A stretch of 64,000 nt of DNA from Capsicum annuum. Its lineage: Eukaryota; Streptophyta; Magnoliopsida; Solanales; Solanaceae. Made by a program: the position numbers and the translations under genes. This document shows positions 34,839-46,419 of this stretch, in pieces (position 1 is the stretch's first letter; every line of letters starts with the position of its first letter). The notes under the pieces were generated by a model. It was not told where the DNA came from and did no database searches. It worked only from the letters and a program-made list of their open reading frames with translations. The DNA is taken from positions 44,330,808 through 44,394,807 of the forward strand of contig NC_061119.1 of assembly GCF_002878395.1 (NCBI RefSeq), written 5' to 3'.

Positions 34839-35999
34839 CATAGGCTTGCCCGTATTTTCATTACCTTAGTTTTCTAGTAGCTTAGGATCACTATAGGACA
34901 TTACTCAGCATGTAATGTTGATTTGCGGGATGGTATGACATATTTGGGAAGTTCAGTGACTAAGCCTCCTTGGCACTACAATTAAGGGGTCCACTTATCA
35001 AATAACATTTCTTTTATTCCACCCTTATTTCTCCCTTTTTATTCATTCCTTGCTTATTCAGACTGGGTATGGTTTTTTTATTCTTTCTTTTTCTTTTTGA
35101 TTTCCCTTTTTTTACCACACCCAACCCTACTTTTTTTTCACTTATTTACACCCTTCTTTATACCCACTTCTAATTATATAGCCCTATGATAGCCACCCTC
35201 AACTGAGGTAATTTGCCTGATTTGAGGTGCTCAATGTCAAAGGAGGACTAGGTCCAAAACATGTTCAATGTAATTTAAATAGGAAGGTGAAAGGTGAAAC
35301 ATGAAAAATAGTCTACGGGCTTAAACAACGATTAAGGGATGCTTATTCACATTTTGAAGGTCGTTTAGGTAAAGAGTGGTTTAATTTAATGAATGACCAA
35401 TGATCCTTTCCTAACCGATTATCCTACAATGTAGGAAAGACTAATTGGGCAAGTTCTGGATTCTATCAACATAGGGAACTAGCAGCATCTCACTCACACA
35501 TGGAACAGGGTTGTATCACAAGCTACTACCATCCAGTTCATGTAAATTCTAGCCGTAATTATTATGTCCCTAATCCTAATACCTTAAGGAGATTCACAAT
35601 CATTACATATATATATACATCACACAATTCAAAATACTTATTTTTATTCGGAGAGATCACTTTTCTCAAAAACATTTTAAGCAATTTAATCATAATCAAA
35701 TAAAGTACATCAACTACCTTAGGTACTTATTTTTCTCCTAGTTGAACAAAAACACACAAGACAACACAAAACAAAATACAATTCAAGTAAACTTCCTAGA
35801 CATGCAAGTTTTTCAATCATACTTCAACCGACAGGAAAAGAAGCACGACAATAAAAACCTAATGTGACTATGGTATACCCGTACCCCAAACTAAAGCATA
35901 TGCACTGCCGTTGGTGCATTCATAAAGGAAAATAAGGAATAAGAACTACCTGGGTGCACTGGGCACCAATGCATGACGTTAGTATAGGGGCTTTAAAAT
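34839..35999 (-). mobile_element. Element K 3' region, continued behind element I
   Basis: Noncoding minus-strand sequence. The part 34975-35310 is the inverted counterpart of 49920-50245: both contain a T-rich (here) or A-rich (there) tract, the phrase 'gatagccaccctcaact' (here) or its reverse complement, and 'aggaggac'. This shows that K (-) and L/D (+) belong to one family in opposite orientation. Short plus-strand frames (35500-35703) are not genes. Confidence 0.6.
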
Positions 36000-36900
36000 G
36001 GCCCCCACTCTCATTGTAGTGGTCCCAGTGGTGATTAGGATGCTCACATTAATAGTGGCACCGATGGTGGTCGGAGAAATCAATGGTACCTTAGCGGCGG
36101 AGTGGTGTGCCCATTAAAATCTACTGCAGCTATAGTAGCCATATCAACCACTCGAGAGCTACCAGCTCCTGCTGCCATCTTATGGACCCTCATTTGGTGA
36201 TCCCATGCAAAATCAAAATTGGATGTGTTGGCCACCTCAAATTCCTAATCTTTTCTTCTTATTCGCTTCTTCTTCATCAGCCTCTTACCACTTTCTCCCT
36301 CAGTATCTAGTTGTTTTCATTTGGTGCCCCAAATATCCGGCACCTCCTCCTCTAGGGTCTTGACAATAATGAGGTAAGTGGGAAAAAGTTGTGAATGCAT
36401 ATCCTCTATCATTGATCAAAGCCTGACCAACTCTTCATAGACACCTACTAGATCAGAGGCCTAAACGCCCATAAACTTCTAGGTAATCCTCCTCTCGAAC
36501 CCATCAAATTGGGCTTGTATTCCATTAATCTCACTCTGGATCTCCCTCTTAATCTATGGTTGCACTCCCTTCTCAATATTGGTCACCTTCACTAAAGTTT
36601 GCCTAATCTTTTCAGCACATCGAACAAAAAGGCCCGCAGAACTAGAGCATAGCTAGTGGAGTTGGCCTGGAAGTGAATGGTCTCGCCGCAGCAGATAGAA
36701 TCGAAGTATGAGAAGTAGCAGCTGCATATATTAAGGCCTGAGGTTCTAATTAGACAGTCTCAGTATGGGTATCACCAATATCGGTGAACCCACGAGTATA
36801 AATTCCATTCCCTCAAGTCGGAAATGCCTTCTGTAGTAAAGTAGCCCCCGCCTTTGCCTTTAAAATAGGGTTAGTAAAATCTCGAATTAGTCCTAAATTT
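36000..36900 (-). pseudogene. Element K 3'-ORF remnant, charged/coiled-coil-like
   Basis: Read on the minus strand with stops, one frame shows VTNIEKGVQP, IQSEINGIQAQFDGFERRI, VYEELVRL, MIEDMHSQLFPTYLI and KTLEEEVPDIWGTK, followed by a lysine/arginine-rich segment (KRLMKKKRIRRKD). This looks like the helical, charged C-terminal part of a retroelement-associated plant ORF between pol and the LTR. I cannot assign a family with certainty. It may correspond to the end of the protein whose front part is seen on the plus strand at 37973-39041. Confidence 0.4.
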
Positions 36901-37972
36901 GTAGTCCATCAAACTTAGAAAAACTAATCAACACTCAGGATATCTCAAACACCCTGATCTAAACACAACTACATCAATAAGCACGAGAAAGCTAATGATG
37001 TGTCTGTGCTCACTACCTGATCACAAATCTCCCAAGCTATAATTTTGGCACCTAATTTTTTCAATCTGCGGATTCCCCCTCCATTGATTCTTGCCTAGAA
37101 AAGATAAAAAAAAAAACACTCCATATTCATCCTAAACATCAAAATCAACAAATACAAATCTTTGACAATTCAAAACTCTCAAGAGTAGGGAAAAATTTCA
37201 CTAAAGTCAAGAACTAAAACTCTTAACCAAACTCATAAGTGTTTTATGCTTAAAAGTCTATATATTCTAAGTTGGGTCTTAAAATAATATATGAGTTATT
37301 TGGGTTTTGATTCAAGTATGTATGACTATTAGCCAATTTTGATTCTTGATAATTTTGTAAAGTACTATGAAAATAGGAGTAAAAATTTACTTCATTTGTT
37401 AAGACATTATTTAGGAATGAATATACGGAGTGGTGATATGAATTTGAATATATATAATTATGATGAGATTGAGTATTGGAACCAACTAAGTCTAAAACCC
37501 CATGTTACAGTGGATACGGGACTCCTAACGACTCATAAAAATACTTAATGAGTCATTACAAGACTTGTAACCACTAATAACATGGAGGGTTAGAAGAGTG
37601 TGGGTTCTGGTATCACTATGACTCAACTGAACAAGTTGAATCAATCCCTACGACTCATAGTCAGAAGTCGTGATGATCGGGAAACTTATGGATAGTAAGA
37701 AATTTGTTCTGGTCAGTATACAAATATTGGTAATGTGTCATAGTCTAATATTATGACTTGTTAGGTGAACTCGTAATTTGACCAACAACTACTAACCTGG
37801 CCGCTATCTACATTATGACTTATCCAAATAACTCGTACCTAGTGGTTACGACTTATACCCCATAATCATAATAAGTCCAACAAATGTATACTGATACCAA
37901 ACTATCTTGTTTCTCTTTTTTCTTCTTAGAATTCACTAATTGATATTATGCAAACACATACTCATGAATCCA
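36901..37972 (+). other. Noncoding stretch with GACTCAT/ACGACT words
   Basis: No gene recognised. Between 37515 and 37870 the words ACGACTCAT, GAGTCATTA, GACTTGT and CTCGTA recur, as in the LTR modules of K and D. The stretch may therefore be a diverged LTR or untranslated leader in front of the plus-strand ORF of L. No TG...CA border or primer site was found. Confidence 0.4.
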
Positions 37973-39041
37973 ATGGGTGATTCATCATTGAAGAAAAGAC
38001 CAAAGAAGAAAACAAGGAAAAACCTGCCCCAAAGTTTGATTACAAATTGGTAATGAGGACATCGATAAGTCCAACAGTGACCTCAAAGAATATCCAATAA
38101 AAGGGTAGGTGAAGCCATGGTAGAAACTACCACGTGGCAATAAAATAACTATAGAAGATTTCACACCTCCCAAAATGAAACATCCCAACAATTCTCCACC
38201 ATATTCACCATCATCTTTTGAAGATGACAATGATGATGATAATGATGAAGAAGAAAAAAATAATGATGGTGCAGGTAAGGAAGAATTGATCTCCTATAAT
38301 GTAGAAGCTAAGAGCATGAGTGAGGAGTACGCTACTCCCATTTACATCCAACCACCTCCACCATAACCCCATATTCCATTATCCATTGAACCTACTCTTG
38401 TGTCCATCATTGAATAGTGGGGGTACCCTGAGATACAGCAAACATACAATTAGGGGTTCGTAGTAAACCTAGCCACAGGTAACCCTAAGATGGGAATATA
38501 TCAGGAGTGCAGGTTGACCACTACAGGCATGTCTGAAATGCCAGAGTTCGAGGCTTGCTTTCAACAATCCAATTTTCAATGGATGACCACAACACCCAAA
38601 AATTCAGCCCAACATTAGTATAGGAGTTTTATACAGCCTACAAAGGTGAGCTGAAGAGACAATACCCACAGGGAAACTTATGGAAGGATGGTGATCGAAT
38701 TAATTCCATGACCATTAGAGTAGTTTGGATGAACATCTTCCTAAGGACTATTTCAAGAATCTTGCATGGACCTAATTTTCACCACCAATGAATACTGCTG
38801 AAATTGCTTACCGCATGTATGATATGCAAAAAATTGCAAGGAAACAAATGGGCACTGTGGATAAGATGATGCATTTTTTATGGATAGCCTGTATTATTGC
38901 TACAGATAGAGAAGAAACTAGTTGGATAGTTGGTGGTTTAGGAGTGAACTCACCGTAATTACTAAGAACACACTGAACTTGGAGGAAAAAACATGGTGGA
39001 CTCTTGCTTGACATAGATTATGTCCCACAACTAGGGACAGT
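37973..39041 (+). pseudogene. Putative plant transposon protein-domain ORF (element L), truncated by J
   Basis: Starts at an ATG (37973) giving MGDSSLKKRPKKKTRKN, a basic front like a nuclear signal. An acidic/proline-rich segment follows (38175-38366: PPYSPSSFEDDNDDDNDEEE, later PIYIQPPPP). From about 38540, across stops, the typical domain appears: QWMTTTPKNSAQ, ELKRQYPQGNLWKDGD, a stretch ending ILHGPNFHHQ, 'aatactgctgaaattgctta' (NTAEI-YRM), KIARKQMGTVDKMMHFLWIA, and 'aaaacatggtggactcttgc' (K-WWTL). This is the Solanaceae 'putative plant transposon protein' domain, common beside retroelements; its biochemical role is unknown to me. J's LTR interrupts it after 'cccacaactagggacagt'. Confidence 0.65.
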
Positions 39042-41396
39042 GGTAATGCCTTGAAATTTCATCTCGAGATGCCACACGGTGCTTAGGGCTACACGTTGCC
39101 CCAACCTAACCCTCAGAGCCAGACACTACCTCAAGGAATTCAATTCAACAATAGTCATGCACAACAAAGAGATATACCATATCAGGTTCAAGAGAAATAC
39201 TGGAGAATACTAGATTGTTCAACCAAAATATATTGACTGTCTATACATACCAACCCTCTAGTCTAACAAAGACTGTATACATCAAAATGAAGGAGCCATT
39301 GGGACAAACCCCCAACTGACACAAATAGTACTGAAAGCCATAACAATAGAATGATATCACCAAAAATATAGACACGGTCCTCAAACGATGAGGACTCACC
39401 ACTAAGGTAATGTGGTTGAGGCACTCGAATATCACAAATGTGGTTGCGGCTGAGTACCTGAACCTACATTACGAGAAAATGCAGTGCATAGGAAAATATA
39501 TAGGTCAGCACTTTGGAATGTACTGAGTATGTGGGGGTGCATGCAACAATGTAAATATCATCATCAATTTCATAAAAATATGCATATGTACAATGATGGC
39601 TCACTTGGCTTGAGTTAGATTGAAACATACTATTCATGATCTCATAGTAAATAAATCATATGATAAAAACCTCATAAATCATCATAAATAACTCAACTCT
39701 TCAACTAAAGACTCGGAGTGACTAGGTAATTAAAGAAACTCAACTCTTATGGACATGGGAGGTTCTTATAACTGACATAAACAATGTGAGCTACATGGAG
39801 TCCAACGTTTTGCACTCCTAAGAAGAAAACCCCACATTAGTGGGAGCGTCGTACTCTTGCTAGGGAGTACAACCTAAATTTAGTGATCATAATCTCATAC
39901 TCGGCCTCTGGCCCACAATTATCAATATCAATCCTACGGTGGCACGTAGTTTTGGGAAAATACCACATTTCCTACTCGGTGCTAATTACTACTCCCAGAC
40001 ACAAGCTCAGAATGCGTTAGGAAATCTACCACAAACATCACAAGGGTCTATCATGAAGATAAAATCAAATCTCTTTCTTTTTTATCAAATCATAATCAAT
40101 TTGTTGATTCCTAACTTGACTCAAATCAAATCAATCTTTCTCAATATCAAAATGTATCAATTCATTAAATCATGAAAACATAAATAACTTTGAGGAAATA
40201 TCAAGATTCATTGTAACAACTCAATCTCATGAATCAATATACTCAATAATTCAGTTTGTCATAAGGAAGCTTAAAGCTTGACATATATCTTGAAAACACT
40301 TGAAATATCAACTCATGGTAGAAATATGAAATTAACAATATTAAATATCAAGTCATAACTTGGGAATAGCAAAATAATCATGTATAACAAAGCTTGAACA
40401 ATTTATATTCTCATAATATCATGATAAAGTAATTTGGGTATAAACCCACTTGCAAAATCATATAAATCCATGATAGAAATCAAAGCTTTGGACACAAGAA
40501 TGAAAGAATTGCTCTTGTTCAAAACCCCACATACCTTAATCTTTGAAATTGGATGAATTCTAGCGCTTGAGACTCTATCCGCACTTGTAATAGATGATTC
40601 TCGAAGCCCACACTATGATGAACCTAACTCTTGAAGAAATATTGAAGATTTATGGATGATTTTTGGAAGATTAATATCCTTAAATAAAAACCTCAGATAT
40701 ATTTCTTAAGAGAATTGGAAAATAGAATGAAGAAATTAGGGTTTAGACGGGAATTCTCATATATATAGGGGCCTCCAAAAGCTGGGGAAATACTAAAATA
40801 CCCTTGCAAAAACGTCGTTTAATTGCTGAAAAAAATAGCTGACGACATTCGTGACAAGTCGTCAGGAAATGTCGTCACAAAAGGGTGCATTTTAAGATTT
40901 TCTGCTTAAGGTTGACGACATTGGTGATAAGTCGACACACTTGTGAAAATTTATCACAAAATGTCGTCACTAGGGGTGATAATCTGCCTAAGGCTAACGA
41001 CATTGGTGATAAGTCATCACACTTGTGACAGCTTATCACAAAATATCGTCACTCAGTTTTCAAGACTGACATGCTGGAGTAAAATGGGCATAACTCTTGG
41101 CTCCTTTACGAGATTTTGGTGAAATTGTTATCGTTGGAAAGCTAATTCAATTATCTATCTTTTGGTAAATCATGAGATCAATAATTCGTAGTATAACGAG
41201 ATATATTCTCATTTGAAGTTGAATATGGCAATAGAATTCAATCGGTAAGGAATATTTTGATTCTCCTAAATGCTAGGACATCTTTGAGTCCTTAATACAC
41301 ATCACCCTTTATCAGAAAACAAAGAAAGAACTATAATTTACCTCTCATGAGCTTGAGTCATGGTTGCACTATTGGTTAGAGTCTCGGGGTATTACA
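39042..41396 (-). mobile_element. Element J 3' LTR
   Basis: On the plus strand it runs from GGTAATGCCTTGAAATTTC (TG start decayed) to GAGTCTCGGGGTATTACA. It aligns with the right LTR throughout: 'aaggaattcaattcaacaa', 'tgtgggggtgcatgcaacaa', 'ctcatactcggcctctggcc', and a GACGACATT hairpin module (40835-41060). Several short frames (39241-39435, 39939-40175) occur in both LTRs only as chance openings. Confidence 0.9.
40760..40768 (-). promoter_or_regulatory. Candidate TATA box in J 3' LTR
   Basis: Minus strand CCTATATATATGAG, upstream of the transcribed part. The same site is present in the other J LTR at about 48136-48144, again next to 'ggggcc'. It lies just downstream (minus sense) of the GACGACATT module, as in the B LTRs. 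Confidence 0.5.
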
Positions 41397-41412
41397 ATAT
41401 CTCCCCCTTGAA
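41397..41412 (-). other. Polypurine tract of element J
   Basis: The minus strand reads TTCAAGGGGGAGATAT directly before the 3' LTR start. A second copy of this site follows the right LTR at 48802-48816. Confidence 0.8.
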
Positions 41413-41614
41413 AACATTCGTCCTCCAATGTTGCCATATAGCCCAAGAACAAGAGAAAATAAGGACGTATGGCTGGAACGACTCACTCAAAGGCCTTACT
41501 TCACTCTATAACTTTGGATACCCTACAAAATGCATGAATTCGTGATGGAAGTAGACACACAACTGAATCTTTAATTAGAAAAGGGCGTAATTAAGAAAGA
41601 ATCGTACCTTCTGC

Positions 41615-42196
41615 TCACTCCAAACTTATAGAAAAGAGGTGAGGGTACTTAGCTCGCATATCAGCTTTGACTTCGCATGTAGCACTCTCAACAGATTGAT
41701 TTCTCCAAAGCACATTAACCAAAGGAACTTCTTTGTTCCTTAGCCTACAGATTTGAAAATCCAAAATCTCAATCGGAATCTCCTCAAATGAAAGGTTATC
41801 CTGAATATCTAATCTTTTAGAAGAATCAACCACGATAGAATCACCAATACACTTATTAAGCATAAAAACATAAAATACCAGATGAACGCTAGACAACTCT
41901 GTCGGTAACTCCACCTCATAAGCTACTTTCCCAACACTGCTCAAAATCTTGTACGGACCAACATAATGGGGACTAAGCTTTCCCTTCTTCTTAAATCTCT
42001 TCACCCCTTTCATGGGTGAAACCTTTAAGTACACAAAATCATCAACATTAAACTCAATATCTTTTCTTCTCACATCCATAGATAATTTTTGATGACTTTG
42101 AGGTCTCTTCAATCTTTCTCGGATCAACTTAACTTTTTTCATAGCCTCGAACACAGCATTAGGCTCAATCACAGCTACTTCTCCTACTTCAAACTA
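41615..42196 (-). pseudogene. pol: Element J integrase C-terminus and chromodomain-like tail
   Basis: A 185-aa frame (42172 down to 41615) is one of the best preserved. It holds the linker (EAMKKVKLIRERLKRPQSHQ, KLSMDVRRKDIEF), the GPY-like block (VSPMKGVKRFKKKGKLSPHY, VGPYKILSSVGKVAYEVELP), SVHLVFYVFMLNKCIGD, and the chromo core (FEEIPIEILDFQICRLRNKE, VPLVNVLWRNQSVE), ending ADMRAKYPHLF. It continues the integrase frame, separated by one TAG (42194-42196) in the conserved IG-W-FEVGE block, so W was probably lost by TGG to TAG. The tail is thought to guide insertion to heterochromatin. Confidence 0.9.
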
Positions 42197-42886
42197 ACCT
42201 ATAGGTGATCTACATCTTCTACCATACAAAGCTTCAAATGGGTCCATCTGAATAATAGCATGGAAACTATTGTTATACGCAAATTCGATCAATGGAAAGT
42301 GGCCATCCCAACTACCTTTAAAATCAAGAGAACATGCCCTTAACATATCTTCTAAAGTATGAATGGTCTACTCAGCCTGACCATCTGTTTGCGGATGGAA
42401 AGCAGAACTTAGATGAAGTTGGGTACCGAGGTCCTTCTGAAAAGATCTCCAAAACTGGGAAGCAAACTGAGTACCCCTATCAGAGATAATAGCCAAAGGA
42501 ACTCCATAAAGTCTAACGAATTCTTGAATATACAATCTAGCATAATCCTCAGCTGTATAAGACGAATGCACTGGTAAGAAATGAGCTGATTTAGTCAACT
42601 GATCTACAACAACCCAAATCAAATCATGATGACAACGAGAAGGAGGCAAACCAATTATGAAATCCATATTCGTTTCTTCCCACTTCCAAGTAGCAATGCT
42701 AAACTGTTGCATTACACCATCGGGCCTTTGGTGATCTACCTTAACCTCTTGACAAGTAAAACACTTTGCCACAAATCCTGCTATGTCTTTCCTCATACTA
42801 TTCCACGAATAGATTTCCTGCAAATAGCAGTACATCTTGGTAGCACCGAGATGAATAGAATATCGCGCGCCATGAGCTTCAGTCAT
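42197..42886 (-). pseudogene. pol: Element J integrase core
   Basis: The frame 42886-42368 (172 aa) shows the zinc-binding half (YSIHLGATKMYCYLQEIY, CFTCQEVK) and the DDE core: first Asp in MDFIIGLPPSR, WVVVDQLTKSAHFLPVHSSY, YGVPLAIISDRGTQFASQFW with the second Asp, and the region HPQTDGQAE with the catalytic Glu. All three catalytic acids are kept. A TAG at 42368-42370 replaces the Arg after QAE. The same frame then goes on through THTLEDML and [10 protein letters not shown]. In sequence terms it is the most intact integrase here, yet still stopped. Confidence 0.92.
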
Positions 42887-43560
42887 AATTCTCTACCTTA
42901 GATCATCAACATCGGGAACATACAATCTACCCGACAATCTCAACACACCATCTCCCCCTTGGAAGAAAACCTCTACCTTTTGGTCCTTAACTGTCTCCTT
43001 CAGTCTGACCAAACTAGGATCCCTGCCTTGCTTCTCCTTTACCTCCGAGACCAAAGAGGACTCGAAACTACTTAGAACTAACATACTCCCTTCAATAGAA
43101 TCAAGTAATCTAACACCCAACCTAGCTAAACGATGCACATCATAAGCCAATTCTTTCTTATCATTCTCTACATGAGCTATACTACCTATAGACAACCTTC
43201 TAAGAGCATCTGCCACAATATTGGCCTTGCCTGGGTGATACAACACACTCATATCACAGTCTTTTAGCAACTCTAACCATCTTCTTTATCTAAGATTCAA
43301 CTCCCTCTAAGTAAACACATGCCTCAGGCATTTATGATCAGTAAATAGATCAACATGAACACCATACAAATAATGTCTACAATTTTCAAATAAAAAACTA
43401 CAGCTGCTAATTCAAGATCATGGGTTGGGTAATTCTTCTTATGAGGCTTCAATTGTCTAGAGGCATAAGCTATAACTTTACCCCCTCTGTATCAACACTC
43501 AACCCAAACCAACTCTAGAAACATCACAATATATGACAAAACCATCAGTACCAACGGGTA
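42887..43560 (-). pseudogene. pol: Element J RNase H and RH-integrase linker
   Basis: A 125-aa frame (43270-42893) gives LKDCDMSVLYHPGKANIVAD, ALRRLSIGSIAHVENDKKEL and SLVRLKETVKDQKVEVFFQG, ending RLYVPDVDDLR before a TAG. The core upstream (about 43300-43560) is readable in pieces with stops and a shift: 'ggttttgtcatatattgtga' (GFVIYCD), 'gcctctagacaattgaagc' (ASRQLK), 'catgttgatctatttactga' (HVDLFTD). It is in the same frame as the integrase and the RT palm. Confidence 0.85.
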
Positions 43561-44545
43561 AAGCTAACACTAGGGCTGAACAGAGTCGACTCTTTAACTC
43601 CTAAAAACTCATCTTGCAGGGTTCCAACCACAGGAACTTTACTTTCTTTTGGGTCAACCGGGTCATAGGAGACACAATGAAAGAGAAGCCCTCAAAAAAA
43701 TAACAGTAGTAACTAGATAGACCCAAGAAACTCCTAATGTCAGATAGGGAGGTAGGGCTAGACTAATTCTTTACAACTTCTGCCTTTTGGAGATAGACTC
43801 TAATGTCTTCGGTGGAAACAATGTGACCCAAAAAAGCAACTGACCTTAGTCAAAATTCACACGTGCTAAATTTAGCAAATAATTGATGATCTCTAAGAGT
43901 TTGCAAAACAATTCTAAGCTGGTTGGCATGATCATCCTCACTTTGGGAATATACAAGAATATCGTCTATGAATACAATGACAAACATATCACGATATTGC
44001 TTGGACACTCGATTCATAAGGTCTATGAAGGCTGCTGGAGTGTTGGTTAACCCAAAGGACATGTCAAAAAACTCAAAGTGACCATAACGGGTTCAGAAGG
44101 CTGTCTTTGGAATATCACACTCTCTCACTTTAAGCTGATGATAGCCGGATCTAAGGTCTATTTTTGAGAAGTAGCTCGCACCTTGTAACTGATCAATCAA
44201 GTCATCAATTGAGGAAGAAGGTACTTTTTCTTAATAGTTATGTTGTTGAGTTGATGGCAATCAATGTACATATGCAATGTACCATCTTTCTTACGTACGA
44301 ATAGAACAGGTGCACCCCATGGGAAAACAATGGGTCTGATAAAGCCTTTGTCTAAGAGATCTTTGAGTTTCTCCTTCAACTCTTTAAGTTTTGCTGGATC
44401 CATATGGTATGAAGGAATGGAAATAGGGTGAGTGTCGATTTCTCTATCAGGTGGGACCTCTGGAAGATCTTCTAGGAAAATATCGAGAAACTTATTAAAA
44501 TTTAACTGACTGAATAGTTGGAGTCTCAGACTTGAGGTCTTCAAC
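43561..44545 (-). pseudogene. pol: Element J reverse transcriptase
   Basis: The fingers part lies in frame 44544-44197: [58 protein letters not shown] and [20 protein letters not shown] one-base loss near 44205 shifts the frame. The palm continues in frame 44062-43850 with [20 protein letters not shown] and the intact catalytic [20 protein letters not shown], then a TGG-to-TGA stop behind CEF. Connection-domain wording, 'ttaggagtttcttgggtcta' (R-FLGLSSYY), follows. A further CGA-to-TGA stop lies between fingers and palm. Confidence 0.9.
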
Positions 44546-45000
44546 CCAAACTTGGTGATAGATGCAACCCTTGGAAATCAACTTTGTAGCTTTAAGGTAG
44601 GATATGAATGGATCTTTGAAGTTATAAAACTCCTGAACCACTCAAAAATGGGCTCATCAAGAAATTTAAACTTGAACACTCGGGTACGACAATCTCTAGA
44701 CGCATAGCATGAGTGAAGCCAATCCATACCCAGAATGATGTCAAAATCAACCATATCTAGCTTAATCAAATCAGCACATATGAACCGATGAAGGATAGTG
44801 ATAGGACACTTCTTATACACTCGCTTAGCAATAACAGATTCTTCTACCAGGGTAGAAATAAGAATAGGATCAGGAATCTATTTAATGTCCATCTCAAAAT
44901 TTACAGCAACCAGAGGTGTCACATAAGAGAATTCAAACCGGGGTCCATCAATACATACACATCGAAATGAAAGACACAGAACATACCAGTGACAACATCT
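44546..45000 (-). pseudogene. pol: Element J protease remnant
   Basis: Frame 44820-44578 carries the C-terminal protease block [33 protein letters not shown], as in element I. It is in the same frame as the RT fingers. The active-site part upstream (about 44880-45000) is poorly preserved and no clear DSG could be read. Confidence 0.75.
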
Positions 45001-45149
45001 AGAAAGTACTCCTACTCTTGGAGAGGTGGTATAGAATAGAAGCAATTCTAGCATGAACCGCTAACAGTACTAGAAGAGGCACCTTGAGGAGGAACTAGGC
45101 AAACTACGGGAGCGGGGGCACTGGTATCTAGACTCTGGGGATGAGCATC

Positions 45150-46206
45150 TCGACTCCCATATCTAGCATATGGACAATCTCAAAGTTAGTGGCCTAACTT
45201 TCCAAAATAAAAGAAACCCCTCTGATCAACAAAACACTTATCAAAATGATCTATACTACACTTGGCATATGAAGGCAGACGAGATCTGTTACTCACACTT
45301 TCCTGAGACTTGGATGGGATAGGCCTGTTTCCCAACTCCTCCCTGCTTCTAGGTGTGGGAAAACTAACTGAGAATGGTGCGGTCATAAACGGACATCCCT
45401 GAAATTGAGGGTGATTCCCTTTATGGAATCTGGACTGGCTGAATTCCTGCTGCTCTGATCTAGGTCGTTTATTCTCTCTTACTCTCTCCCTCTCTTTTAC
45501 CTTATTAGCTTCAATCTGTTGGACTTGTATCATCAACTGAGAAAGGTCCATCTCCCTATTAAGCATAGTAGATTTATACTCTTTCACAATGTAACTCGAC
45601 ACACCGGTCCAAACTTGCTCATGATGGTCCTAGAGTCAGCCATCATACAAGGTGCATATTTGGATAACTGATTGAATCTTAGAAAATATTACGTAACAGT
45701 CATGGAGCCTTGTCTCAAATTTATGAATTCCTCTATCTTTGCTTCCCTCATCTCAAGAGGAAAGAATCTGTCCAAGAACACATCCTGGAATAACTGCCAA
45801 GTTATGGGAGCTGCATCCTACCCTCTACACATTCTCCAAATCTCCTCCTAGTCATATGCAATATCTTTTATTCGATAGGCAGCCAATTCAACACACTCCT
45901 CTTCTTCACATGCATAATCTAGGTAATCTTCCTCACTTCATCCAAGTATATCTGTGGGTCTTCACCTACCTTCGACCCATATAGCTCAGGCGAATTCATC
46001 TGCATAAAGTCACAAACTTGAGCTGCAGTAGAACTATTCTCTTACAGAGGCGGAATAGTCACCTGGGTGTTAGCTTGAGCATTGGCAGTAACTGCCTAGG
46101 CTAGCACCTAAAAAGCTGCTCAAAAATCTTCTTAAGACATATGCTCATTCAAGGGATCAATGGGTTGAGGTTTCTCATTGTTTCAATAAGCTCAATGAGG
46201 AGGCAT
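45150..46206 (-). pseudogene. gag: Element J gag with broken zinc knuckle
   Basis: The start ATG at 46206 gives MPPH-stop-AY, the family's MPPRRAY-type start. The capsid domain is readable between 45950 and 45600 ('cctgagctatatgggtcgaa', 'gtgttcttggacagattctt' for VFLDRFFP, 'aatttgagacaaggctccat' for NLRQGSM). Frame 45602-45186 holds the C-terminal part (MIQVQQIEANKVKERERVRE, KRPRSEQQEFSQSRFHKGN). The knuckle reads F-F-Y-F-G-K-L-G-H-stop-L-stop-D-C: both front cysteines are changed, while His and the last Cys remain. It cannot bind zinc. Confidence 0.85.
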
Positions 46207-46401
46207 TTTTAGTTATAAGAGAGAATGATTTAATCATAGATAAAGAGACATTTGTAGGAACGATAAAATTTAGAAAGTAAGAAATGACTTTTACTAAAAT
46301 ATTCCATAGCCTCTTACACATAGATGTGGTGCGCTACACACCAATGTTCAAGACTCTACGTAACGCAGCTTGTCAAACTCCCTCGGACTCCTTAAACCAT
46401 A

Positions 46402-46414
46402 GGCTCTGATACCA
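46402..46414 (-). other. Primer-binding site of element J
   Basis: The minus strand reads TGGTATCAGAGCC, a perfect 13-nt match to the plant initiator Met tRNA primer site, six bases inside the 5' LTR border. It is followed by 'tatggtttaaggag', the start of the leader. Confidence 0.95.
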
Positions 46415-46419
46415 AGCTT

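Noticed and set aside
38175..38366. Independent host gene for an acidic, proline-rich protein
   Set aside because: It reads on, with stops, into the plant transposon-protein domain and is bounded by retroelement sequence.
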